Below the pieces are notes generated by a model, which had not been told where the DNA came from, made no database searches, and worked only from the letters and a program-made list of their open reading frames with translations. 64,000 nucleotides of DNA from Desulfobacterales bacterium (GTDB lineage: Bacteria; Desulfobacterota; Desulfobacteria; Desulfobacterales; Desulfobacteraceae): positions 1 through 64,000 of the forward strand of contig JAGLHT010000007.1 of the NCBI GenBank assembly GCA_023143455.1, written 5' to 3'. This document shows, piece by piece, positions 52,282 through 60,534 of the stretch (positions within the stretch are counted from its first letter, which is position 1; every line of letters starts with the position of its first letter). Made by a program: the position numbers and the translations under genes.

Positions 52282-53988
52282 ATGGATAAAAAAAAACAAA
52301 AGCATGAAGAAAAAAGAGGGCAGGCCAAACGATCCATTTTAATCAATATGATAATTGTTCCATTTATTCCCTTTATACTGGCCATTGGGGTCAGTTTTTA
52401 TTTTTTCACAACTGCACTTGAGAATAATACTACCAGCAGCTTAAAACGGATCGTGGGAGACCATCGTGATATGATCGAGTCCTTCCTGATGGAACGCAAA
52501 TCCGATCTTGAACTCATTACCAAAATCTACAGTTTTAAAGAAATCAACTCTAATAAAGCCATTGATACCATATTTAAAAATCTAAAAAGTCGGACAGGCG
52601 CTTTTATTGATTTAGGATTGTTTGACTCCCATGGCATCCATTTAAAATACTCCGGTCAATATCAACTGAGGGGAAAAGACTACAAGAATGAATTGTGGTT
52701 CAAAGAAGTCATGCAGAATGGATACTATGTCAGCGATATCTTCCTGGGTTACAGAAACGTTCCCCATTTTGTTATTGCAGTAAGGCAAGGCGGTGCGGAG
52801 AAAACCTGGATACTGCGGGCAACCATTGATACCTTGTTTTTTGACAAGCTGGTATCCCAGGTACGGATAGGAAGGACAGGGGAATCCTATATCCTGAACA
52901 AAAAAGGGGTTGCTCAAACCGGAAGGCGTTCCGGAGGTATCTATATAATGGATAAAGATTCTGAATTTTCTGATTTTCCTTCACTCGGGAACAACATTCA
53001 AACTTTTATTAATTCTGATTCTGAAAGAAACAAATATTTATATGCAACAGCCTGGCTTAAAAACAGGGAGTGGCTTCTGGTGGTCAGGCAAGAAAAAAAA
53101 GATGCATATAAATCTCTTTATTCAGCATTATATATCAGTCTGATTATCATGGTTATTGGCGGAGCAGTTATTATTGTTATGGCGGTCTATATGACTGAAC
53201 GCATTCTTAAAAGGATCCAACAACTGGGACAGGAAAAGGAAAGCCTGGGGAACCAGTTGATCCGCGCCGCCCAACTTGCTGAAATCGGTGAGATGGCTGC
53301 CGGGTTTGCCCATGAAATAAACAACCCCCTTCAGATTATTAAAAGTGAACATGCCCTGATAGAAAGCTTGCTGGAAGATATGTCTGGCAATATCGATGCT
53401 GAAAAAAAAGAAGATGTAGACGAAATTGAGGATTCATTGGATCAGATAAAACTTCAGGTGAATCGATGTTCTGAAATCACCCATGCCATTTTAAAATTCG
53501 GACGGGAAAATGAGATAAAAGAGCAACTTTTGAATCCACGCCATGTCATACCTGAGATTATTCATATGATTGAAAAAAAAGCCATGGTCAACGGTATTGA
53601 AATTATTATTCATATTTCAGAAGATTCTCCTGAATTCAAGGGGGACCCATCCCAATTTCAACAGGTGATGCTCAATCTTTTCAATAATGCAATGGACGCC
53701 CTATCTGAGCAGCATGGATCATCCGGAGGAATACTGAAAATTGAGTCCTATAAAAATAATGAAGGTTTCCTTGTAATAAAAATAACAGACAACGGGGCAG
53801 GTATCAGCCCTGAAAATATTGAAAAAATATTCTCTCCATTTTTTACCACAAAACCTGTGGGTAAAGGAACCGGACTTGGACTTTCTGTTTGTTATGGGAT
53901 CATAGAAAGTTTTGGCGGAACCATGGAAGTAACAAGTGAACAAAATGTCGCCACGACTTTTGTTATCAGTCTGCCGGCAATAAATTAA
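52282..53988 (+). CDS. Cache-domain sensor histidine kinase of the DASS operon
   Basis: A 568-aa membrane kinase. ATG 52282 is preferred to a TTG four codons upstream, since AAAGG is better spaced to it. TM1 is at ~18-42; a periplasmic Cache region ~45-275 includes FIDLGLFDSHGIHLKYSG and ESYILNKKGVAQTG. TM2 is at ~283-307. HisKA reads GFAHEINNPLQI; the HATPase has NLFNNAMDAL and TGLGLSVCYGI. First gene after a sigma-54 promoter, followed after 22 bases by a receiver-only protein. It probably senses the transported anion or a related state. Confidence 0.88.
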   Translation: MDKKKQKHEEKRGQAKRSILINMIIVPFIPFILAIGVSFYFFTTALENNTTSSLKRIVGDHRDMIESFLMERKSDLELITKIYSFKEINSNKAIDTIFKNLKSRTGAFIDLGLFDSHGIHLKYSGQYQLRGKDYKNELWFKEVMQNGYYVSDIFLGYRNVPHFVIAVRQGGAEKTWILRATIDTLFFDKLVSQVRIGRTGESYILNKKGVAQTGRRSGGIYIMDKDSEFSDFPSLGNNIQTFINSDSERNKYLYATAWLKNREWLLVVRQEKKDAYKSLYSALYISLIIMVIGGAVIIVMAVYMTERILKRIQQLGQEKESLGNQLIRAAQLAEIGEMAAGFAHEINNPLQIIKSEHALIESLLEDMSGNIDAEKKEDVDEIEDSLDQIKLQVNRCSEITHAILKFGRENEIKEQLLNPRHVIPEIIHMIEKKAMVNGIEIIIHISEDSPEFKGDPSQFQQVMLNLFNNAMDALSEQHGSSGGILKIESYKNNEGFLVIKITDNGAGISPENIEKIFSPFFTTKPVGKGTGLGLSVCYGIIESFGGTMEVTSEQNVATTFVISLPAIN

Positions 53989-54010
53989 TGAAAATTTAGG
54001 AGGATTAAAC

Positions 54011-54463
54011 ATGGCGAAAATGAGAATTATGCTGGTCGATGATGAAGAAAGGTATCTTCAAACAACCAAAAAACTAATTGAAAAAAAAGGGTTTGAGGTT
54101 TTAACCGCCCAAAGCGGGAAGGATGCCCTTGAAAAACTAAAACTTCAAAATGTCCATGTAGTTATTCTTGATGTCAAGATGCCAGGAATGGATGGTAACG
54201 AAACATTAAAGGCAATCAGGACCCTTTATCCTCTAGTAGAAGTGATTATGCTGACAGGTCATGCTACCTTGAGTTCAGCCATAGATGGTTTAAAATCCGG
54301 TGCCTATGATTTTCTCATGAAGCCGGCCGATATTGAAATAATTATTGAAAAAGCCTTAGAAGCCTTTGAAAAAAGACAACGGCTGGAAGAAAAAATCAGG
54401 ATTGCCCAGGCAAAAAAATATATGAGATCACCTCGTGAAATTCTCAAAGACGATGAAGAATAA
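54011..54463 (+). CDS. Stand-alone receiver domain protein
   Basis: A 150-aa single receiver with acidic pocket VDDEE, acceptor Asp in VVILDVKMPGMDG, and conserved Thr and Lys in MLTGHAT and FLMKPAD. A charged helical tail of ~35 residues follows, without an output domain. It probably receives phosphate from the kinase 22 bases upstream and acts by protein contact or as a phosphate shuttle to the receiver-CBS proteins downstream, which share its VDDEKRF..TTKK.L.KKGF-type start. RBS TAGGAGG. Confidence 0.88.
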   Translation: MAKMRIMLVDDEERYLQTTKKLIEKKGFEVLTAQSGKDALEKLKLQNVHVVILDVKMPGMDGNETLKAIRTLYPLVEVIMLTGHATLSSAIDGLKSGAYDFLMKPADIEIIIEKALEAFEKRQRLEEKIRIAQAKKYMRSPREILKDDEE

Positions 54464-54488
54464 AATTTTGTATATTGGAGATTAATAA

Positions 54489-56336
54489 ATGAAAAAAGAA
54501 AAGCAAGCTACTGGATATGATAAATATATAAACTGGAAAATTTTTATTTTCCCCGTCATATTTTTTATTGGAATCCTGCTTATGCCCACCCCATACGGGA
54601 TGAAGGATGTGGGTACTGAATACAAGGTGGGTCCCAAGGCAGTTGTGAATCATATTACCAATGAGCTGTTTGATATAGACAGCTCAGATGCTGAACAATG
54701 GCAATTGCTCACTGCCAATATCATGGAAAAAAATATACGAATGGGCGCCTTGAACAAAACCCGGTATTTAAAACGGAATCTCAAGTGGTGTAAAAGTAAT
54801 AAGATAGAAGCCAGTCAAAAAAACTTTGATAAAGCTCAGGAATTTATTAAAATAAATATATCCAACGACACTTATCTATCTGCCATGAAGAGTGCGCTGG
54901 AAGTCAGGAAAGAAGGCTTAAAGTATGAAGACTTGACCGGAAAGGACAAAAAAGCCGCTGACAAAGGTGCCTGGCATATAAAAGTTGCCTGTGCCATGGG
55001 GGTGTTTGTTGTACTCTGTTTTTTAACAGAGTGTATCCCCCTTCCGGCAGTTGCCTTTTGCGTCGGCCTGATCCTTGTTTTTACCGGGGTGGTTTCGAGA
55101 AGTGAAGTAGCTATGCTATACTGGAGTGATGCCTGCTGGTTTATCATGGGTAGCCTGATGTTCGCTGCAGCTTTTGTCAAAACAGGGGTGGACAAACGAG
55201 TATGCATGGCAATGTTCAAAAAACTGGCTGTCCCCAATACCAAATGGATCACCCTGGTTTTCTTTTTGATCATAGCACCTCTGGCAGCATTTATATCTGA
55301 CCATGCCCTAGCTGCCATGTTCCTTCCCATTGGCATGCTGCTATACCAGAACAGCCTGACCAATGAAATCCCTGAAGATAAGGAGCTTGCCAAGCTGTTG
55401 ATGATCACTATTGCCATGGCCTGTAATATCGGTGGACCGGGTGCACCTTCCGGCGGGGCAAGGAATGTGATCATGATGACCTATCTCACGGATATGTTCG
55501 GGGTTGATATCGGATACTTCCAGTGGGTGACATATTGTTTCCCCTTTGTAATTATCATGATTCCTGTTACCTGGTTTATCACAAATCTTCGTTTCAGACC
55601 CAAAATTGTCTCCCTGGCACCTGCTATGGATCAGTTAAAGATAGAAATTGACAAAATGGGAGGCTGGAACAAGAAACAGGTATGGGCCATGATCATATTT
55701 GTTATAATGGTATTTGGCTGGTTTACAGAAAAAGTTTTTTTTAATATGGGTATTTATCCCATCCGGCTTGGCATTGGTGTCATTGCCATGGCCGGTGCCA
55801 TCTCCTATATTCTGGTCGGGGTTGTCAACTGGCGGGACTACCAGGACAAGGTGGACTGGGGGGTTGTCTGGTTATATGCCGGTGCCATTATATTCGGAAG
55901 AACTCTGGATTCCACCGGTGCTGCCTATTGGCTGGCACGATCTGTCATCGACTTTTTAGCACAATTTGGCATGGAAGCAGGTCTCCCCTTAATGATCGTC
56001 AGTAACGGAATGACAGCGATTCTAACCAACCTTATGGCAGACGGACCAGCAGCGGCTTCCGTGGGACCCATTACCCTGAACATGGCGGGCATGGTTCACC
56101 CGGGCACCGCCTATCTGCCCTTCATGGCCATGGCAACCGCCATTGCATCCTCATTTGCCTATTGCCTGATAATCGGCACACCGCCCAATGCAATAGTATA
56201 TGCCAGCGGATACCTTGAGCCCAAAGATTATCTCAGGGTCGGTATCCCCATGTTTTTTGTTGCCAATGTTGTGTTGCTTTTTTTGACCGGGGTTTACTGG
56301 TCATTCAGGGGATTTGGCACTATGCCCGGATTTTAA
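54489..56336 (+). CDS. DASS (SLC13-type) anion:Na+ symporter with large extracytoplasmic insert
   Basis: A 615-aa membrane protein. TM1 is at ~18-35; then comes a hydrophilic segment of ~120 residues (40-158), unusual for the family, before the remaining ~11 helices. Two family loops are visible: IGGPGAPSGGARN (~312-324) and LIIGTPPNAIVYASG near the end, the second SNT-like Na+/anion site. DASS members carry sulfate or dicarboxylates; in marine sulfate reducers several are thought to bring in sulfate. Substrate not proven here. It lies in a sigma-54 operon after its kinase and receiver. Confidence 0.88.
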   Translation: MKKEKQATGYDKYINWKIFIFPVIFFIGILLMPTPYGMKDVGTEYKVGPKAVVNHITNELFDIDSSDAEQWQLLTANIMEKNIRMGALNKTRYLKRNLKWCKSNKIEASQKNFDKAQEFIKINISNDTYLSAMKSALEVRKEGLKYEDLTGKDKKAADKGAWHIKVACAMGVFVVLCFLTECIPLPAVAFCVGLILVFTGVVSRSEVAMLYWSDACWFIMGSLMFAAAFVKTGVDKRVCMAMFKKLAVPNTKWITLVFFLIIAPLAAFISDHALAAMFLPIGMLLYQNSLTNEIPEDKELAKLLMITIAMACNIGGPGAPSGGARNVIMMTYLTDMFGVDIGYFQWVTYCFPFVIIMIPVTWFITNLRFRPKIVSLAPAMDQLKIEIDKMGGWNKKQVWAMIIFVIMVFGWFTEKVFFNMGIYPIRLGIGVIAMAGAISYILVGVVNWRDYQDKVDWGVVWLYAGAIIFGRTLDSTGAAYWLARSVIDFLAQFGMEAGLPLMIVSNGMTAILTNLMADGPAAASVGPITLNMAGMVHPGTAYLPFMAMATAIASSFAYCLIIGTPPNAIVYASGYLEPKDYLRVGIPMFFVANVVLLFLTGVYWSFRGFGTMPGF

Positions 56337-56358
56337 CCAATTTTAAAGGGATGCTATT

Positions 56359-56511
56359 ATGAATAATAATCAAGAAATAAAAAAAACAGGATTCAAAAAA
56401 ATATTGTTGAAAGACGGGAAAGTGTTTTTCAGCAAAGAGACTGAACGAAAAGTCTTTTTCTTTATGACCATCATTATGCTTCTAATGGGTGTATTTGTAA
56501 AACTAGTATAA
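56359..56511 (+). CDS. Small single-helix membrane protein
   Basis: A 50-aa protein: a basic hydrophilic half (MNNNQEIKKTGFKKILLKDG and on to KETERK), then one membrane helix (about residues 33-50, VFFFMTIIMLLMGVFV). ATG 56359 follows AAAGGG. It sits 22 bases after the DASS gene and before a Yip1-like membrane protein. It may be an accessory subunit of the transporter. Unknown family. Confidence 0.6.
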   Translation: MNNNQEIKKTGFKKILLKDGKVFFSKETERKVFFFMTIIMLLMGVFVKLV

Positions 56512-56569
56512 TTTATGAAAATGGCAGATGATTGATTCAAACAAAAGAAATTCAAAAGGGAGTACGATT

Positions 56570-57094
56570 ATGTTAGAACCTACTTTAAAAATCTGGCAGT
56601 TTTATTCTTATTCCCTAATCCAGCTTTTGATTGAACCCGGACAATTTTTTAAGGAGCTTACCGAGAAGACAACATTAAAAAGGGCTTTAGGGTTTATGGT
56701 GCTCTGCTGTTGTTTTTTCGCCATGGCAAGTCTTTTAACCGGGGCCTATTCCAGACCTGCCTGGATCATGGCGATCATTTTTTTTGCTAATGCTTCAGGA
56801 ATGATGCTTATTTCATCTTTGCTGGGATATATGGCAATGGTTATGATTCTTGGGAAACGCACCTCTTTTTCCATAATATTCAGCCTGTATGTCTTTTCAT
56901 CTGGAGTGACCCTTTTTATGTCATGGCTACCGTTTTTTCTATGGTTTACTGAACCGTGGAAATGGTGGCTGATATACACAGGGTTTAAAAACACTTGCGG
57001 ACTTACATGGAAACAGGCATTGTTGATTCTGGTGGTCTCAATGACCGTTCAGTTTTTTCTAATATACTCAGCTGTTATAGCATTCGTTAATTAA
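56570..57094 (+). CDS. Yip1-like polytopic membrane protein
   Basis: A 174-aa protein with about five membrane helices. The start chosen is ATG 56570 (MLEPTLKIWQFY) after AAAGGGAG, not an upstream frame start at 56528. LIEPGQFFKEL at the beginning and a long helix array match the general Yip1/DUF1282-type layout (..P..F...L.). Function is unknown. It lies in the DASS operon between two small genes and a receiver-CBS gene. Confidence 0.55.
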   Translation: MLEPTLKIWQFYSYSLIQLLIEPGQFFKELTEKTTLKRALGFMVLCCCFFAMASLLTGAYSRPAWIMAIIFFANASGMMLISSLLGYMAMVMILGKRTSFSIIFSLYVFSSGVTLFMSWLPFFLWFTEPWKWWLIYTGFKNTCGLTWKQALLILVVSMTVQFFLIYSAVIAFVN

Positions 57095-57162
57095 AGGGAT
57101 AAAATATAAATGATCTCACTTAAACATTATGAAAAATATTGATTAATAAGGAGACAATACAA

Positions 57163-58074
57163 ATGACAGAACAAATAAAAGTGTTAATGGTGGATGATGA
57201 AAAAAGGTTCAGGGATACAACAAAAAAAATACTGATGAAAAAAGGATTTGAAACCATCCTGGCTGAAACTGGTGAGGAGGCACTCAAAATGATAGTACAA
57301 AACCCGGATGTGGTTATTCTGGATATAAAAATGCCTGGTATTGACGGACATGAGGCTCTGGCAAGAATTAAAAAGCTTAAGCCGGATCTCCCGGTCATCA
57401 TGCTGACCGGTCACGGGGACAAGCCTTCGGCTAGAGAGGCTCTCGTTGAAGGAGCCTTTGACTATCTGAGCAAACCCTGTGATATTGATCTTCTGGCAGA
57501 AAAAATAAAGGAAGCCTTCCACCGGGCAAATAAACTTTATAAATCGTCTGACCACAAAGAAAGGTATGTTTCATCGGTAATGATCCCGATTACAGAGTAC
57601 TCCACCATCAATGAAAAGAAAACCATACAGGACGCGATTGATGAACTGAAGAAATCTTTTGTTACAAAGATTGCAACGAACCAATTGATGGAAACAGGGC
57701 ACCGGTCGATTCTCGTAAGGGATACCGACAACCAGATAAAAGGGATCTTGACCATCCGGGATCTATTGGAAATGGCCATGCCAGACTATCTTTCAGCCCC
57801 TAAACCTTCTCTGGCAGACAGTATTGAATATTCCCCCATGTTCTGGGATAAAATGTTTAGTACCAGAATACAGGAGATGAAAACTAAATGCATCCGTGAC
57901 GTCATGTCACCTTCTCCTATTCCCATTGACGGCGGATCAAATCTGATGGAGGCTGCATACCTCATGATTTACCGCAACGAGAGGCGCCTTCTTGTCAAAT
58001 TGTTAGACAAAATAGTGGGTGTAATACGGGAGCAGGATCTGTTTTTTGAAATGGAAAAGATTTTAAATTCATAA
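57163..58074 (+). CDS. Receiver-CBS-domain protein 1
   Basis: A 303-aa cytoplasmic protein. ATG 57163 (MTEQIKVLMVDDEK) after AAGGAG is preferred to a TTG 8 codons before. A receiver (1-120) has acceptor Asp in VVILDIKMPGIDG and the SKPCDI lysine. Two CBS motifs follow: ~135-205 (VSSVMIPITEY, IKGILTIRDLLEMAMP) and ~245-300 (CIRDVMSPSP, VGVIREQDLFFEME). CBS pairs bind adenine nucleotides, so this protein may join phosphorylation with energy status. It is the last gene of the DASS operon and a paralogue of the protein encoded at 58399. Confidence 0.88.
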   Translation: MTEQIKVLMVDDEKRFRDTTKKILMKKGFETILAETGEEALKMIVQNPDVVILDIKMPGIDGHEALARIKKLKPDLPVIMLTGHGDKPSAREALVEGAFDYLSKPCDIDLLAEKIKEAFHRANKLYKSSDHKERYVSSVMIPITEYSTINEKKTIQDAIDELKKSFVTKIATNQLMETGHRSILVRDTDNQIKGILTIRDLLEMAMPDYLSAPKPSLADSIEYSPMFWDKMFSTRIQEMKTKCIRDVMSPSPIPIDGGSNLMEAAYLMIYRNERRLLVKLLDKIVGVIREQDLFFEMEKILNS

Positions 58075-58167
58075 TACAGGAGCTTTTTTAAGTTAAATAT
58101 AAATAGTTCGGAGGATGGTAATCATCATATCATCTCTCTGGGCTATTTTTAAAATTTGGAGACTATA

Positions 58168-58833
58168 ATGTATTTCCCAATTGCCGAAATCCATGCCAAC
58201 CCATTGGTTATTTTCTTTACTGCTTTTATTGTTTCTTTTTTCACTTCCATGGGCGGTATTTCCGGCGCGTTTTTGCTGCTGCCATTCCAGATGAGTGTTC
58301 TGGGATATACGTCCCCTTCTGTTTCTGCTACCAATCATGTTTTCAACATCATTGCCATACCAAGCGGGGTCTACCGGTATATCAAAGAAAAAAGAATGTT
58401 ATGGTCTTTGGCCAGAGCTATCATTATCGGCACCTTGCCCGGGGTTTTTATCGGAGCCTGGGTACGCATCGAGTATTTGCCTGATCCAAAGAATTTCAAA
58501 ATGTTTGCCGGAATTGTCCTGCTTTATATCGGTTGGAAACTTTTTAAAGATATTTTGAGCAAAAACAAGACAAAAGATAACAGCCTTAAATTTATTTTTC
58601 ATGACATCTGCTATCTCAAAAAATATGTCCTGATCCCTAATAATACCTATCACTCTGGAGATATCCTGTACAAGCAGCAGCCCTTTTGGTTCCCTCTCCA
58701 TCAAATGTGCAACTTCCAGAAGGTTTGCATATTCACTGATTACGGGCGGTCGTTCAGACATAATTTCCCAGACTTTTTTTTCAGCAATTTCTTTTACCCG
58801 GTCAGAAAACAATCCACTCCAGAAAATGGTTGA
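58168..58833 (+). pseudogene. TSUP (TauE/SafE-like) permease, truncated
   Basis: Residues 1-~133 are a TSUP permease: MYFPIAEIHANPLVIFFTAF, FFTSMGGISGAFLLLPFQMS, ATNHVFNIIAIPSGVYRY, GTLPGVFIGAWVRIEYLPDP and a LLYIGWKLF helix. TSUP proteins move sulfite, sulfate or organosulfonates and usually have ~250-400 residues. After ~58570 the frame only reads the antisense strand of the neighbouring receiver-CBS gene, giving ~88 foreign residues to a stop at 58833. The 3' half is lost through a rearrangement. ATG 58168 follows TTGGAG, so a truncated product can still be made. Confidence 0.75.
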
Positions 58834-59496
58834 AAATTTGGAACTCTCTTCATTGAATGGCTCGCCTACCGATACATATTCAGGTCTTACTGCCCTGATA
58901 ATATCCATTCTTGTGAGAATGCCAACCAGAATACTCCGTTTATCAAAAACCGGCAATAAGCTTGGGCTTTTGTCCATAGCCCAGAGCCAGGCAGAAGCCT
59001 TTTCATTAACACCTATCATTTTCTCCATCGCATCCTTTAAGGTCATATCAACCGAGACTGTCATAAGGTCATTTAATCGAATCATGATGTTTAAAGCCCT
59101 TTTTTCATCCATTTTAAATTCATAATGTTTTGCCGCGTAGGCATCATGTATTCTTGAGGCAAGAGTATCCACATCACAAGGCTTGGAAAGATAGTCAAAA
59201 GCTTCTCTTGCAAGCGCCCGCATCGCAGAACATTTACTACCATGACCGGTGAGCATAATCACTTGGATCTCGGGGGCTGTTTTTTTTATTTTGGTCAGGG
59301 CAATAAGACCATTCATACCTGTCATGTTGATATCCAACACAATTACGTGCTGAGGATTTTCTTTTAAAACCTGTATCGCCATTTCAGCATTGTTAGCAAT
59401 TGTTGTGTCAAATCCCTTTTTAATCAATAATTTTGAAGTGGTTTCACAAAATCGGTCTTCATCATCTACCAGTAAGACTCTTATTCTGTTTTTCAT
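58399..59496 (-). CDS. Receiver-CBS-domain protein 2, with run-on C-terminus
   Basis: A 365-aa protein. The receiver (1-120) has the acceptor Asp in VIVLDINMTGMNG and YLSKPCD. CBS motifs follow at ~130-210 (LMTVSVDMTLKDAM, LVGILTRMDIIRAV) and ~240-295 (VWEIMSERPP, VIGIIRDQDIFFEIA). The paralogue at 57163 ends right after the same FFE motif. Here the frame goes on for ~64 residues (from KFKAVIFCLVF) that are antisense to the TSUP gene, so the natural stop was lost. The core is intact and probably works. ATG 59496 follows AGGAGGG; sigma-54 promoter at 59575-59590. Confidence 0.85.
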   Translation of the reverse strand: MKNRIRVLLVDDEDRFCETTSKLLIKKGFDTTIANNAEMAIQVLKENPQHVIVLDINMTGMNGLIALTKIKKTAPEIQVIMLTGHGSKCSAMRALAREAFDYLSKPCDVDTLASRIHDAYAAKHYEFKMDEKRALNIMIRLNDLMTVSVDMTLKDAMEKMIGVNEKASAWLWAMDKSPSLLPVFDKRSILVGILTRMDIIRAVRPEYVSVGEPFNEESSKFSTIFWSGLFSDRVKEIAEKKVWEIMSERPPVISEYANLLEVAHLMEREPKGLLLVQDISRVIGIIRDQDIFFEIADVMKNKFKAVIFCLVFAQNIFKKFPTDIKQDNSGKHFEILWIRQILDAYPGSDKNPGQGADNDSSGQRP

Positions 59497-59574
59497 ATAC
59501 TTTGCCCTCCTGACTATCAGATTGCTCCAATGGAACCTATTGTATTATTTTACAATACAGCAATAACTTATAAG

Positions 59575-59590
59575 AGCAAATAATATGCCA
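59575..59590 (-). promoter_or_regulatory. Sigma-54 promoter of receiver-CBS gene 2
   Basis: On the minus strand TGGCATATTATTTGCT has GG-N10-GC spacing and a strong -12 (TTTGCT). It lies ~80 bases before the gene start at 59496. Confidence 0.75.
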
Positions 59591-59701
59591 TGAAGCAGAA
59601 AATACTGTTGATCAGAATAATTAGTTGAAAACAGGGACTTATAAATATAATGCCAGGCTGTTTGAACGTCTTTCGAAAAAAATTGTGTCTCCACCTTGTT
59701 T

Positions 59702-59717
59702 ACAGGGTGTAACCTGT
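59702..59717. promoter_or_regulatory. Candidate shared enhancer palindrome
   Basis: ACAGGGTGTAACCTGT has perfect 5-bp arms (ACAGG/CCTGT). It lies ~110 bases upstream of the minus-strand and ~65 bases upstream of the plus-strand sigma-54 promoter, fit for one enhancer serving both. The binding protein is unknown. Confidence 0.45.
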
Positions 59718-59782
59718 TTGTGACAGTATTTTAATGTTATTCGGAATTCGTTCAGCTAATTTGTTAAATTGACCCACGATAT

Positions 59783-59798
59783 TGGCATTATTATTGCA
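59783..59798 (+). promoter_or_regulatory. Sigma-54 promoter of the Cys-motif membrane protein gene
   Basis: TGGCATTATTATTGCA matches the -24/-12 consensus with GG-N10-GC spacing, 57 bases before ATG 59855. Confidence 0.8.
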
Positions 59799-59854
59799 AA
59801 AGTAATTCACATAGAGAGATGTACATTTGAACAATAATTTGGAGTAATAAAAAT

Positions 59855-60292
59855 ATGAAACAGAAAACCCTGAAATATTTTTTAAAACCCTCCAAAGCAA
59901 TCATTTTTTGTGAATTCTTTGGTTTCGGAGTAATCTTATTATTTTTATGGCTGGATGAAATCCTTGATCTTCCTCATTATCTGTTTGAGACTATAGAAAC
60001 ACCTGTAAATACTGCCGAAAGCATTTTTGAGAGCATTATGATTATAATAATCGCTATTTTCTGTATTGGCATGACCTTTCGTCTGTTGTCAAAAATCAAG
60101 GTTTTGGAAGGATTCCTTCCCATCTGTGCGTCCTGTAAAAAAATTAGAGACAGCAATGATCACTGGCACCCTGTTGAAAGCTATATAGCGAATCATTCCA
60201 ATGTATCCTTCAGCCATGGCATCTGCCAAGAGTGCATGGAAAAATTGTATGGCGATCAAGAATGGTATAAAAAAAAAGTTGGTGACAAATAG
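59855..60292 (+). CDS. Membrane protein with C-terminal Cys-rich SHGIC.EC domain
   Basis: A 145-aa protein. Two helices (about 16-36 and 58-78) enclose a short loop, followed by a cytosolic ~60-residue domain GFLPICASCKKIRDSNDHW with VESYIANH and FSHGICQECMEKLYG. This CxxC...H.IC.EC unit is common at the C-terminus of sensor kinases and PAS or receiver proteins in deltaproteobacteria, where its role (perhaps metal binding) is not established. Here it is attached to membrane helices only. Sigma-54 promoter at 59783, divergent from receiver-CBS gene 2. Confidence 0.75.
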   Translation: MKQKTLKYFLKPSKAIIFCEFFGFGVILLFLWLDEILDLPHYLFETIETPVNTAESIFESIMIIIIAIFCIGMTFRLLSKIKVLEGFLPICASCKKIRDSNDHWHPVESYIANHSNVSFSHGICQECMEKLYGDQEWYKKKVGDK

Positions 60293-60470
60293 AAATGTCC
60301 GGTTTTTGGAGTAAATGTTTTGTCCTGTTTCACATGCAGGCATAATCGGTGTCAGTTTTTTTTACAGTTTGCTATAGTATTGCTTAATTTTCTTGGTGAG
60401 CGATTGTTTCTCATACTATATAAAGCCCTGAAAAATTACAGTACAATTCATTTAATGATTTATTGGAAAT

Positions 60471-60486
60471 TGGCACATCAATTGCT
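60471..60486 (+). promoter_or_regulatory. Sigma-54 promoter before the stress protein / GH65 genes
   Basis: TGGCACATCAATTGCT, a full consensus match, is the same 16-mer (17 with the next A) as the promoter at 38813. It lies 64 bases before the first start codon at 60535. Confidence 0.85.
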
Positions 60487-60534
60487 ACTACTCAAGGCAG
60501 TAGGTAAAAGCTCTGTTAAAACGAATATAAGGAG

